Part shown: positions 54,348 to 61,249 of the stretch, in pieces
How the letters are laid out: each line of letters starts with the position of its first letter
How positions within the stretch are numbered: the stretch's first letter is position 1
Assembly: GCF_002909235.1 (NCBI RefSeq)
Contig: NZ_PHQQ01000002.1
Location: 248,001-312,000 of the forward strand
Direction of reading: 5' to 3'
Length of the DNA: 64,000 bases
Source: Arenibacter catalasegens
GTDB taxonomy: Bacteria; Bacteroidota; Bacteroidia; Flavobacteriales; Flavobacteriaceae
The notes under the pieces: model-generated
Database searches by the model: none
What the model was told of the DNA's origin: nothing
Seen by the model: only the letters and a program-made list of their open reading frames with translations
Program-made: the position numbers and the translations under genes

Positions 54348-55502
54348 ATGAACTATTTTTCTTCTGAATTTAAACTAGGAATACTAGGAGGCGGTCAATT
54401 AGGTAAGATGCTTTTGTACGAAACAAGAAAATTTGACATCCATACCAAGGTAATGGACCCGTCTGAGGAAGCCCCTTCAAAAATAGCCTGCAATGAGTTT
54501 TTTAAAGGTGATATAATGGATTTTGATGCGGTATACCGCTTTGGCAAAAAAGTAGACCTGTTAACCATTGAAATCGAGAACGTAAACCTGGATGCCCTAG
54601 AAAAACTGGAGGATGAAGGCTTAAAGGTATTTCCGCCGACCGGTGCATTACGCATTATACAAAACAAGGCAAAACAAAAATTGTTCTACATTGACAATAG
54701 TATACCCACAGCAGATTTTCAGCGTTTCGCCTACAAGAGTGAGATTGAGGACAGTATTACCAATGGAGGTTTGAAATTTCCTTTTATATGGAAAGCTACC
54801 CAATTTGGATACGATGGACAAGGGGTTAAAGTAGTTCGTAAATTGGAAGATTTAAACGGTCTTCCTTCCGGAGAATGCATCACCGAGGAGATGATAAATT
54901 TTAAAAATGAACTTGCCGTTATTGTCGCCCGTAGCGCCAGTGGGGAAGTTAAGACGTATCCCGTAGTGGAAATGGAATTCCACCCCGAGGCCAATCAGGT
55001 AGAATATGTATTATGTCCTGCCAGGATAGATGCCAAGGTGGCGGAAAAAGCTCAAGAAATAGCGTTACAATTATCCCATAAAATAAAACATGTTGGGCTT
55101 TTGGCAGTAGAAATGTTCCAGACACAAGAGAATAAAATTTTGGTAAACGAAGTAGCTCCAAGACCCCACAACAGTGGTCATTATAGTATAGAAGCCAGCT
55201 ACACCAATCAATTTGAACAACATATCCGAGCTATTTTGGACCTTCCATTGGGAAATACTGCCAGTAAAGTTGCTGGTATTATGGTGAATTTGGTTGGAGC
55301 CGAAGGACACACTGGAAATGTTGTCTATGAAAATATGGAGGAAATATTGAAACTAGAAGGTGTCACCCCTCATATATATGGAAAAAAGCAGACCCGGCCT
55401 TTTCGAAAAATGGGTCATGTAACCATTGTAAACAACGACATTAGTGAGGCTAGAAAAATAGCCGAACAAGTAAAGAACACGATAAAAGTGATAAGCGAAT
55501 AA
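54348..55502 (+). CDS. purK: 5-(carboxyamino)imidazole ribonucleotide synthase
   Basis: ATP-dependent carboxylation of AIR in purine synthesis. 384 residues with the ATP-grasp layout: LGILGGGQLGKMLLYE at the start, ATQFGYDGQGVKVV, and EVAPRPHNSGHYSIEA. purE follows 15 bp later on the same strand. It is read away from the hpt-adk gene, placing de novo and salvage purine genes next to each other. Confidence 0.96.
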   Translation: MNYFSSEFKLGILGGGQLGKMLLYETRKFDIHTKVMDPSEEAPSKIACNEFFKGDIMDFDAVYRFGKKVDLLTIEIENVNLDALEKLEDEGLKVFPPTGALRIIQNKAKQKLFYIDNSIPTADFQRFAYKSEIEDSITNGGLKFPFIWKATQFGYDGQGVKVVRKLEDLNGLPSGECITEEMINFKNELAVIVARSASGEVKTYPVVEMEFHPEANQVEYVLCPARIDAKVAEKAQEIALQLSHKIKHVGLLAVEMFQTQENKILVNEVAPRPHNSGHYSIEASYTNQFEQHIRAILDLPLGNTASKVAGIMVNLVGAEGHTGNVVYENMEEILKLEGVTPHIYGKKQTRPFRKMGHVTIVNNDISEARKIAEQVKNTIKVISE

Positions 55503-55517
55503 GAAATTTTCAATGAT

Positions 55518-56012
55518 ATGAGTAAAGTAGCGATAGTTATGGGTAGTACTAGCGACCTCCCTGTTATGCAAGAAGCCATTGATATATTAAAAGGTTTTGA
55601 TATTGAGGTAGATGTTGATATTGTATCGGCACACCGTACACCGGAAAAATTGTTCGATTTTAGCAAGAATGCCCATATAAAAGGATATTCCGTAATCATT
55701 GCCGGCGCAGGTGGCGCAGCCCACTTGCCAGGAATGGTGGCATCCATGTCTCCTTTACCCGTGATCGGTGTTCCTGTAAAAAGCAGTAATTCTATAGATG
55801 GCTGGGATTCTATCCTATCCATTCTTCAAATGCCAGGCGGAGTCCCTGTGGCTACTGTAGCCCTAAATGGCGCAAAAAATGCCGGAATTTTGGCTGCACA
55901 GATTATCGGAAGTTCGGATAAATGTGTCCTGGATAAAATTATCCTGTACAAGGAAGGCCTTAAGCAAAAGGTAATCGCCGGCGCAGAAGAAATGAAAAAA
56001 AGCACAAAGTAG
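55518..56012 (+). CDS. purE: 5-(carboxyamino)imidazole ribonucleotide mutase
   Basis: Moves the carboxyl group of N5-CAIR to C4. 164 residues, class I PurE: MGSTSDLPVMQ, SAHRTPEKLFDF, and AGAGGAAHLPGMVASMSPLPVIGVPV. Functions with PurK immediately upstream. Confidence 0.97.
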   Translation: MSKVAIVMGSTSDLPVMQEAIDILKGFDIEVDVDIVSAHRTPEKLFDFSKNAHIKGYSVIIAGAGGAAHLPGMVASMSPLPVIGVPVKSSNSIDGWDSILSILQMPGGVPVATVALNGAKNAGILAAQIIGSSDKCVLDKIILYKEGLKQKVIAGAEEMKKSTK

Positions 56013-56073
56013 TCTGCATTAAGTGACATATTTAAGAATTCCAATTCCAAATTAAAAAACACAACACCCCAAA

Positions 56074-58092
56074 ATGAATCCGTTGTTAACCTCTTTCGAT
56101 ACAGCTCCATTCTCCAAGATTAAAAATGAGCATTTTAAACCTGCATTAATAAAGGCAATAGATGACGCTAAGGCCGAGATAGACGCTATTGTCAATACCA
56201 AGGAGTCTCCCACTTTTGAAAACACTATAAAAGCTTTGGATTTTACCGGACAGCAATTGGACAGGATATCCAGTGTTTTTTTTAATTTAAATTCCGCAGA
56301 GACCAATCCAGAAATCCAGAAAATAGCCCAAGAGGTCTCTCCACTGCTTTCAGAATTCAGTAATGACATTACCTTGAACGTTGAATTGTTCAAGCGCGTT
56401 AAGGCCGTATACGACCAAATTGATACTTTGGAATTAACCACTGAGGAACAAACCCTATTAGATAAAAAATATAAAAGTTTCAGTAGAAACGGGGCTAATT
56501 TAGCTGAGAATAAAAAGAATCGCTTACGGGAAATTGATACCGAACTATCCAAATTAAAGCTTCAATTTGGAGAGAATGTTTTGGCCGAGACCAACAAATT
56601 TGAAATGCACATTACCAATGAGGAGGATTTGGCCGGTCTTCCTGATGGAGAAAAAGAAGCTGCCGCCCAATTGGCAAAAGCAAAGAACAAAGATGGCTGG
56701 TTGATTACCTTGGATTATCCAAGCTATATTCCATTTATGAAATATGCCGACAACCGAAAATTACGCAAGGAATTGTCCATTGCATTTGGAAGCAAAGGTT
56801 TTCATAATGATGATTTGGACAACCAGAAAAACATAATCAAGATTACCAACCTCAGGCATGAAAGGGCCAACTTATTGGGTTATAAAACACATGCCCATTA
56901 CGTATTGGAGGAGCGTATGGCGGAAACCCCGGAAAAGGTATATCATTTCCTTAACGAATTGTTGGAAAAGGCAAAACCTGCAGCAGAAAGGGAATATACC
57001 CAGTTGGAAGATTTTGCTAAAAACCTAGATAGTATAGACCAATTGGAAAAATGGGATGGCGCCTATTATTCTGAAAAATTAAAGCAGAAGTTGTTCAATC
57101 TGGACGATGAAAAGCTTAAACCATATTTTAAACTGGAAAATGTAATTGCAGGAGTATTTAAAGTGGCCGAAAAATTATTTGGCCTGCAATTTGAAGAAGT
57201 TTTTGATGTAGACAAATACCACCCAGATGTAAAGACTTATCGCATTTACAATCAGGACAAAAATCTTGTATCGTTATTTTATGCCGACTTCCACCCAAGA
57301 TCGGGAAAACGGGGTGGGGCCTGGATGACTTCTTACAAATCGCAATATGTACAAAACGGAATTAATGTACGCCCGCATATTTCCAATGTCTGCAATTTCA
57401 CCAAACCTACCGCTAGCAAACCTTCATTACTTACTTTCAATGAAGTAACCACCTTATTTCATGAGTTTGGACACGGATTACATGGTATGTTGGCGAATAC
57501 GGTCTACCCAGGGCTTTCGGGCACTTCCGTATATTGGGATTTTGTAGAACTCCCGAGTCAAGTAATGGAAAACTGGTGTTACGAAAAAGAGGCCCTGGAA
57601 TTGTTTGCAACCCATTACCAGACTGGCGAAGTAATTCCAATGGAATTGGTTCAAAAAATAAAAGACTCGGCAACTTTCCAAGAAGGAATGGCCACATTGC
57701 GACAAATAAGTTTTGGATTGTTGGACATGTCCTGGCATGGGACGGATCCGTCAAAGATTACGGATGTTAAGGCTCAAGAAAGTTTAGCCTTTAAGGATAC
57801 CGATCTATACCCCGAATGTCTGGAAACCTGCATGAGTACCTCATTTTCCCATATATTTCAAGGAGGATATTCCTCAGGCTATTACAGCTATAAATGGGCG
57901 GAAGTATTAGATGCCGACGCCTTTGCATACTTTAAGGAAAAGGGGATCTTCAACAAGGAGGTGGCAACTAAATTCAAGGAGCATGTACTCTCTAAAGGAG
58001 GTACAGAAAAGCCGATGGAATTGTATAAACGTTTTAGAGGAAGCGAACCAAAGATCGAGGCATTACTGAAAAGGGCCGGATTATTAAGTTAA
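56074..58092 (+). CDS. M3 family metallopeptidase (oligopeptidase A / dipeptidyl carboxypeptidase type)
   Basis: 672 residues, zinc peptidase of the thimet oligopeptidase family. The zinc motif is H463-E464-F-G-H467 in TTLFHEFGHGLHGML, with the third ligand downstream in the SGTSVYWDFVELPSQVMENW region. No signal peptide, so cytoplasmic; degrades short peptides. Length and motifs fit both Dcp and PrlC; which one cannot be settled by reading. 61 bp after purE on the same strand. Confidence 0.92.
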   Translation: MNPLLTSFDTAPFSKIKNEHFKPALIKAIDDAKAEIDAIVNTKESPTFENTIKALDFTGQQLDRISSVFFNLNSAETNPEIQKIAQEVSPLLSEFSNDITLNVELFKRVKAVYDQIDTLELTTEEQTLLDKKYKSFSRNGANLAENKKNRLREIDTELSKLKLQFGENVLAETNKFEMHITNEEDLAGLPDGEKEAAAQLAKAKNKDGWLITLDYPSYIPFMKYADNRKLRKELSIAFGSKGFHNDDLDNQKNIIKITNLRHERANLLGYKTHAHYVLEERMAETPEKVYHFLNELLEKAKPAAEREYTQLEDFAKNLDSIDQLEKWDGAYYSEKLKQKLFNLDDEKLKPYFKLENVIAGVFKVAEKLFGLQFEEVFDVDKYHPDVKTYRIYNQDKNLVSLFYADFHPRSGKRGGAWMTSYKSQYVQNGINVRPHISNVCNFTKPTASKPSLLTFNEVTTLFHEFGHGLHGMLANTVYPGLSGTSVYWDFVELPSQVMENWCYEKEALELFATHYQTGEVIPMELVQKIKDSATFQEGMATLRQISFGLLDMSWHGTDPSKITDVKAQESLAFKDTDLYPECLETCMSTSFSHIFQGGYSSGYYSYKWAEVLDADAFAYFKEKGIFNKEVATKFKEHVLSKGGTEKPMELYKRFRGSEPKIEALLKRAGLLS

Positions 58093-58149
58093 TTGCTGAT
58101 CGTGCTCTAATAATTATAAAACCCTCATATAATACTGCAATATTATTTT

Positions 58150-58590
58150 ATGAACACTAATGTACCGGATTGGCTAATTATATTGGGAGGTATTGGTCAG
58201 ATCTTCACTGCATTGATCTATCCGTACATACGTCATAATGTATTTGATTGGTACAACGATGTAAAACAATTAAAGCCTCTCAACCAAGAAATAGCCAAAA
58301 CCTATGGCCGATACATCCAAGGTCTTAATTTTTCATTTGGATTAATCGCAATACTTCTAACAAGTGATTTACAAAACGGATCACGATTGGCTCTTGCATT
58401 GACTGGTTTGATAGCAGCCTATTGGATTGGCAAAGTTATTACACAGATAGCGTACTACCCGATGTACCAAATTCCGCAGAAGTCTTTATTTAAGATTGGT
58501 AGTTATTTCATGAACGCACTATTTATCTTATTTGCTTCTGTATTTACTTGGCTCTTTATAAACAATCTTCTACATTATATATCGTCTTAA
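58150..58590 (+). CDS. Hypothetical multi-pass membrane protein
   Basis: 146 residues with four predicted membrane helices (WLIILGGIGQIFTALIY; FSFGLIAILL; LALALTGLIAAYWIGKVI; IGSYFMNALFILFASVFTWLFINN). I do not recognise a named family. It lies 57 bp after the M3 peptidase gene on the same strand and converges with the PH-domain gene. Nothing in the sequence suggests a function. Confidence 0.75.
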   Translation: MNTNVPDWLIILGGIGQIFTALIYPYIRHNVFDWYNDVKQLKPLNQEIAKTYGRYIQGLNFSFGLIAILLTSDLQNGSRLALALTGLIAAYWIGKVITQIAYYPMYQIPQKSLFKIGSYFMNALFILFASVFTWLFINNLLHYISS

Positions 58591-58597
58591 TCCTCAT

Positions 58598-59008
58598 TTA
58601 CAGTCCGGATCTATCCTCTATCTTGGGATTCAGCTGTTTTAAATGGGCAATAAATGCACGTTTCTCCTTTGGAGAGATGATAACACTTTCATATGTATTG
58701 TAAAAAATCTCCAGCCTATCCAATGAAGCAGCCGGGGCACTAATGGGGTTATTGGTTGCCTCAATTTTTGTAATGGTATCTATTTGAATGGTCCGTTTGA
58801 TCAGAAATCCACTTTTAACACGGAACACACTGTCATCAACCTCATAATTGGTAAACAAAAAAATATAGATAATAAAAAGAAAGGTCAATAATAAAATTAT
58901 TGGACCAACTCCATCAGAATTATTTATCATTAAGTAGACAGGAGCAACCACCATAAGCACAATAACCGGAACAAGAAACCAACCAATTTTTGACTTATAT
59001 TTTACCAT
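58598..59008 (-). CDS. PH-domain-like small membrane protein
   Basis: 136 residues. Two membrane helices at the N terminus (WFLVPVIVLMVVAPVYLMI and VGPIILLLTFLFIIYIFLF) are followed by a beta-rich segment (YEVDDSVFRVKSGFLIKRTIQIDTITKIEATNNPISAPAASLDRLEIFY read in parts) resembling bacterial PH (bPH/YdbT-like) domains. The C terminus has FIAHLKQLNPKI, typical of that group. Likely envelope-associated; role unknown. Confidence 0.75.
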   Translation of the reverse strand: MVKYKSKIGWFLVPVIVLMVVAPVYLMINNSDGVGPIILLLTFLFIIYIFLFTNYEVDDSVFRVKSGFLIKRTIQIDTITKIEATNNPISAPAASLDRLEIFYNTYESVIISPKEKRAFIAHLKQLNPKIEDRSGL

Positions 59009-59074
59009 ATTTAATTCCGTATACCAATTAATGGGGTTTTCGGCGCTTTCAATAGTAAGACTTAGACCCTAACA

Positions 59075-59434
59075 TTAATTTCCGTTTTTAACCGCATCAT
59101 AGCCGCCTTCCAAATTCACTACATGCTTGTAGCCCATGGACTTTAGCTTTTCCTGAGCCTTAAGGCTTCGGCCTCCCATCTTGCAGTACACATATATTGT
59201 TTTGTCTTTGTCCACGGCACTAAAATGTTCCATAAAATTAGGCTCATACCAATTAACATTTTCGGCATTCTCCAAATGCCCGGCCCCAAATTCCTCTGGA
59301 GTCCGTACATCTACCAAAATCCCTTTATCAAGTAATTCTTGATTAAAATCGGTTATTGGCATTTTGCTCACAGCTTCCTGCGAACAACCTGTTTGCAGTA
59401 TTAATACTACCAAAAAAAGAAATATTGCTCTCAT
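59075..59434 (-). CDS. Rhodanese-like domain lipoprotein
   Basis: 119 residues. A signal with lipobox LQTGC (C17) anchors a single rhodanese domain: VDVRTPEEFGAGHLENAENV and the active-site loop YCKMGGRSLKA with catalytic C84. Placed in the envelope, it might handle sulfane sulfur or act on thiols. Divergent from the ECF sigma gene, with 72 bp between start codons, so shared control is possible. Confidence 0.9.
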   Translation of the reverse strand: MRAIFLFLVVLILQTGCSQEAVSKMPITDFNQELLDKGILVDVRTPEEFGAGHLENAENVNWYEPNFMEHFSAVDKDKTIYVYCKMGGRSLKAQEKLKSMGYKHVVNLEGGYDAVKNGN

Positions 59435-59483
59435 ATCTTATTTACTTATTCAAAAATAAGAATTCTACTTCAGAAAAATCACT

Positions 59484-59491
59484 TATTTTTG
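59484..59491 (+). promoter_or_regulatory. Candidate -7 box for the ECF sigma gene
   Basis: TATTTTTG, 15 bp before the ATG at 59507, so the transcript would have a leader of only about 10 nt. Confidence 0.4.
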
Positions 59492-59506
59492 AAATGACAA
59501 ACAGGT

Positions 59507-60067
59507 ATGACAAAACAAGAATTAAATCCGGATATATGGGTCGATAGTTATTCCGATTACCTCTTTAATTATGCGGTAAGTCGGGTTAACGATTCGGAAA
59601 TAGCCAAAGATTTGGTACAGGAGACCTTTTTTGCTGGTTTAAAATCGGCTAAAAATTTTAAAGGGGAGGCTGCCGAACGCACTTGGTTGATTTCAATTTT
59701 AAAAAGAAAGGTAATTGATCATTATCGCAAAATAAACTCCAAAAAAGCGAAATCTATGATCCGCATCACCCAAAACCAAAATAGTGAGGCTGATAGCAAC
59801 TTTTTGGAAGAACAAGTAGCGGACCCAATGAGTCTATTGGAAAATAGTCAAATAGAAAACGAGGAATTAGGCCTGGCCATTCAGGACTGTATCTCCAAGC
59901 TTCCAAAAAAACACGCACTGGCCTTTACCCTTAAAACCATAAACGGACTTAGTACGGAAGAGGTATGTAAGGAGCTAGAAATTAATCCGTCTAACCTTTG
60001 GGTTATAATCCACAGAGCAAGAACTGTTCTCATGGATTGCCTGAATAACAATTGGTTTAAAATATGA
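59507..60067 (+). CDS. RNA polymerase sigma factor, ECF type
   Basis: 186 residues with region 2 (YLFNYAVSRVNDSEIAKDLVQETFFAGLKSAKNFKGEAAERTWLISILKRKVIDHYRK read in parts) and region 4 (LPKKHALAFTLKTINGLSTEEVCKELEINPSNLWVIIHRARTVL). The linker is short, as usual for ECF factors. The next gene overlaps its stop by four bases (ATGA) and encodes a small Cys-rich protein, probably its anti-sigma factor. Target promoters are unknown. Confidence 0.92.
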   Translation: MTKQELNPDIWVDSYSDYLFNYAVSRVNDSEIAKDLVQETFFAGLKSAKNFKGEAAERTWLISILKRKVIDHYRKINSKKAKSMIRITQNQNSEADSNFLEEQVADPMSLLENSQIENEELGLAIQDCISKLPKKHALAFTLKTINGLSTEEVCKELEINPSNLWVIIHRARTVLMDCLNNNWFKI

Positions 60068-60291
60068 AGACCTGTAAGGATGTTGAAGTAATTTGCACGA
60101 AAGTACAGTATAGGGAAGCCTCTTTTCTTGAGAAAATCAAGATCAGACTTCACTTGTTGTTTTGTAAAACCTGCAAAACTTTTTCCAGTAAGAATACAAA
60201 ATTAACTACACTCTGTTCCCAAGCCAGTCTTAAAACACTTCCTATAGAAGAAAAAGAAAAGATGAAAGAGAATTTAAAATCAAAGGCCTAA
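60064..60291 (+). CDS. Small putative zinc-binding anti-sigma factor
   Basis: 75 residues. RLHLLFCKTCKTF holds H-x3-C-x2-C, the ZAS zinc motif of anti-sigma factors; two further cysteines lie at the N terminus (CKDVEVIC). There is no membrane helix, so it would be a soluble ZAS-type protein and shorter than usual. It overlaps the sigma gene by 4 bp, and its 3' end overlaps the UbiA-like gene by 12 bp on the opposite strand. The role is inferred from motif and coupling. Confidence 0.78.
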   Translation: MKTCKDVEVICTKVQYREASFLEKIKIRLHLLFCKTCKTFSSKNTKLTTLCSQASLKTLPIEEKEKMKENLKSKA

Positions 60292-61110
60292 AAAGGTATC
60301 CAACCCTAAAATACAGACCCACCAAAAAATAGGAATAGCCTCTACCCAAAAAGAGGCAAAATATGGAGTTTGTTTTCGTTTAGTAATAAACATAAATATT
60401 CCCAACATTAAAAACACCACCCCTTTGCTTATAACCTCCAAGTATGTTAAGTCGTCTTTGAGAAAGGTTAAAGAGAAAAAAACTACAACGCCCAAAGCTG
60501 CATATACTTTTGTGTTTATAAAACCAAATCTTTGAGGCAAAGTTTTAAGTTCTGGATCGTCATATTTCAAGTCCCTTATTTCAAACGGCACCATTAGGAT
60601 CAAGACCATCAAAAATCGTTGCACCCCCTCCACTCCAACATCCCAGTCCATCGTCTTATTTGCAGCAATGACCGGCAGAACGACCGTTGTACCAGCCCAG
60701 ACCAAAGCAACTATAAAAATTTTAAGTCCCCCTAAATTTCTAAGATTTTTAGTGTTAGGCAATAAAGGAATGGCATATAAACTAGTTAAAATTGACAATA
60801 CGACAATTCCTATCCATGTATCAAAAGACATAAAATAAGCATGATATAAGGCAAGGGCTCCCGCAATAAAACTAAATGCTTGAATATTTTTGTGATAGGC
60901 GTTAGCTACTAAAAAATACTTTTTAGCCTCCACCCCGTATTTCACAAAATTGTAACAAGCAATTGTTCCAAAAAAAGCCAAATACGAGATATGGTTGTCC
61001 CTAGACAGTCCAAAAAAAACACAGGTAATTTCAATAAATGCAAAAACTGATATGGCAACATGTATACTGGCATCCAAATAAAAATGAAATATGTATTTAA
61101 GCCAGTTCAT
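60280..61110 (-). CDS. UbiA-like membrane protein
   Basis: 276 residues with eight or nine membrane helices. EIRDLKYDDPELKTLPQRFG matches the second conserved segment of UbiA prenyltransferases (DxxxD..TLPxRxG). The first NDxxDxxxD motif is not evident (FVKYGVEAKKY in its place), so prenyltransferase activity is in doubt. Homologues in flavobacteria are mostly called hypothetical. Convergent with the sigma/anti-sigma pair. Confidence 0.65.
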   Translation of the reverse strand: MNWLKYIFHFYLDASIHVAISVFAFIEITCVFFGLSRDNHISYLAFFGTIACYNFVKYGVEAKKYFLVANAYHKNIQAFSFIAGALALYHAYFMSFDTWIGIVVLSILTSLYAIPLLPNTKNLRNLGGLKIFIVALVWAGTTVVLPVIAANKTMDWDVGVEGVQRFLMVLILMVPFEIRDLKYDDPELKTLPQRFGFINTKVYAALGVVVFFSLTFLKDDLTYLEVISKGVVFLMLGIFMFITKRKQTPYFASFWVEAIPIFWWVCILGLDTFLGL

Positions 61111-61207
61111 AAATTAAAAATAACAATAGTGTTTATAACCTCTTCTTTTAGTTAAAAACTTTGAACGAGTTCGAGGTAAAAGCTGCAAAATAAACATAAA
61201 TAATGAG

Positions 61208-61215
61208 TATTTTTG
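61208..61215 (+). promoter_or_regulatory. Candidate -7 box for gcvP
   Basis: TATTTTTG, 34 bp before the gcvP ATG; a second equal match at 61224-61231 is also possible. No glycine riboswitch was seen upstream. Confidence 0.35.
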
Positions 61216-61249
61216 CTCACCTATATTTTTGATTAAAATAGCTTAAATT

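Noticed and set aside
61111-61249. Glycine riboswitch upstream of gcvP
   Set aside because: No tandem aptamer-like conserved sequence could be recognised; only promoter-like boxes are present.
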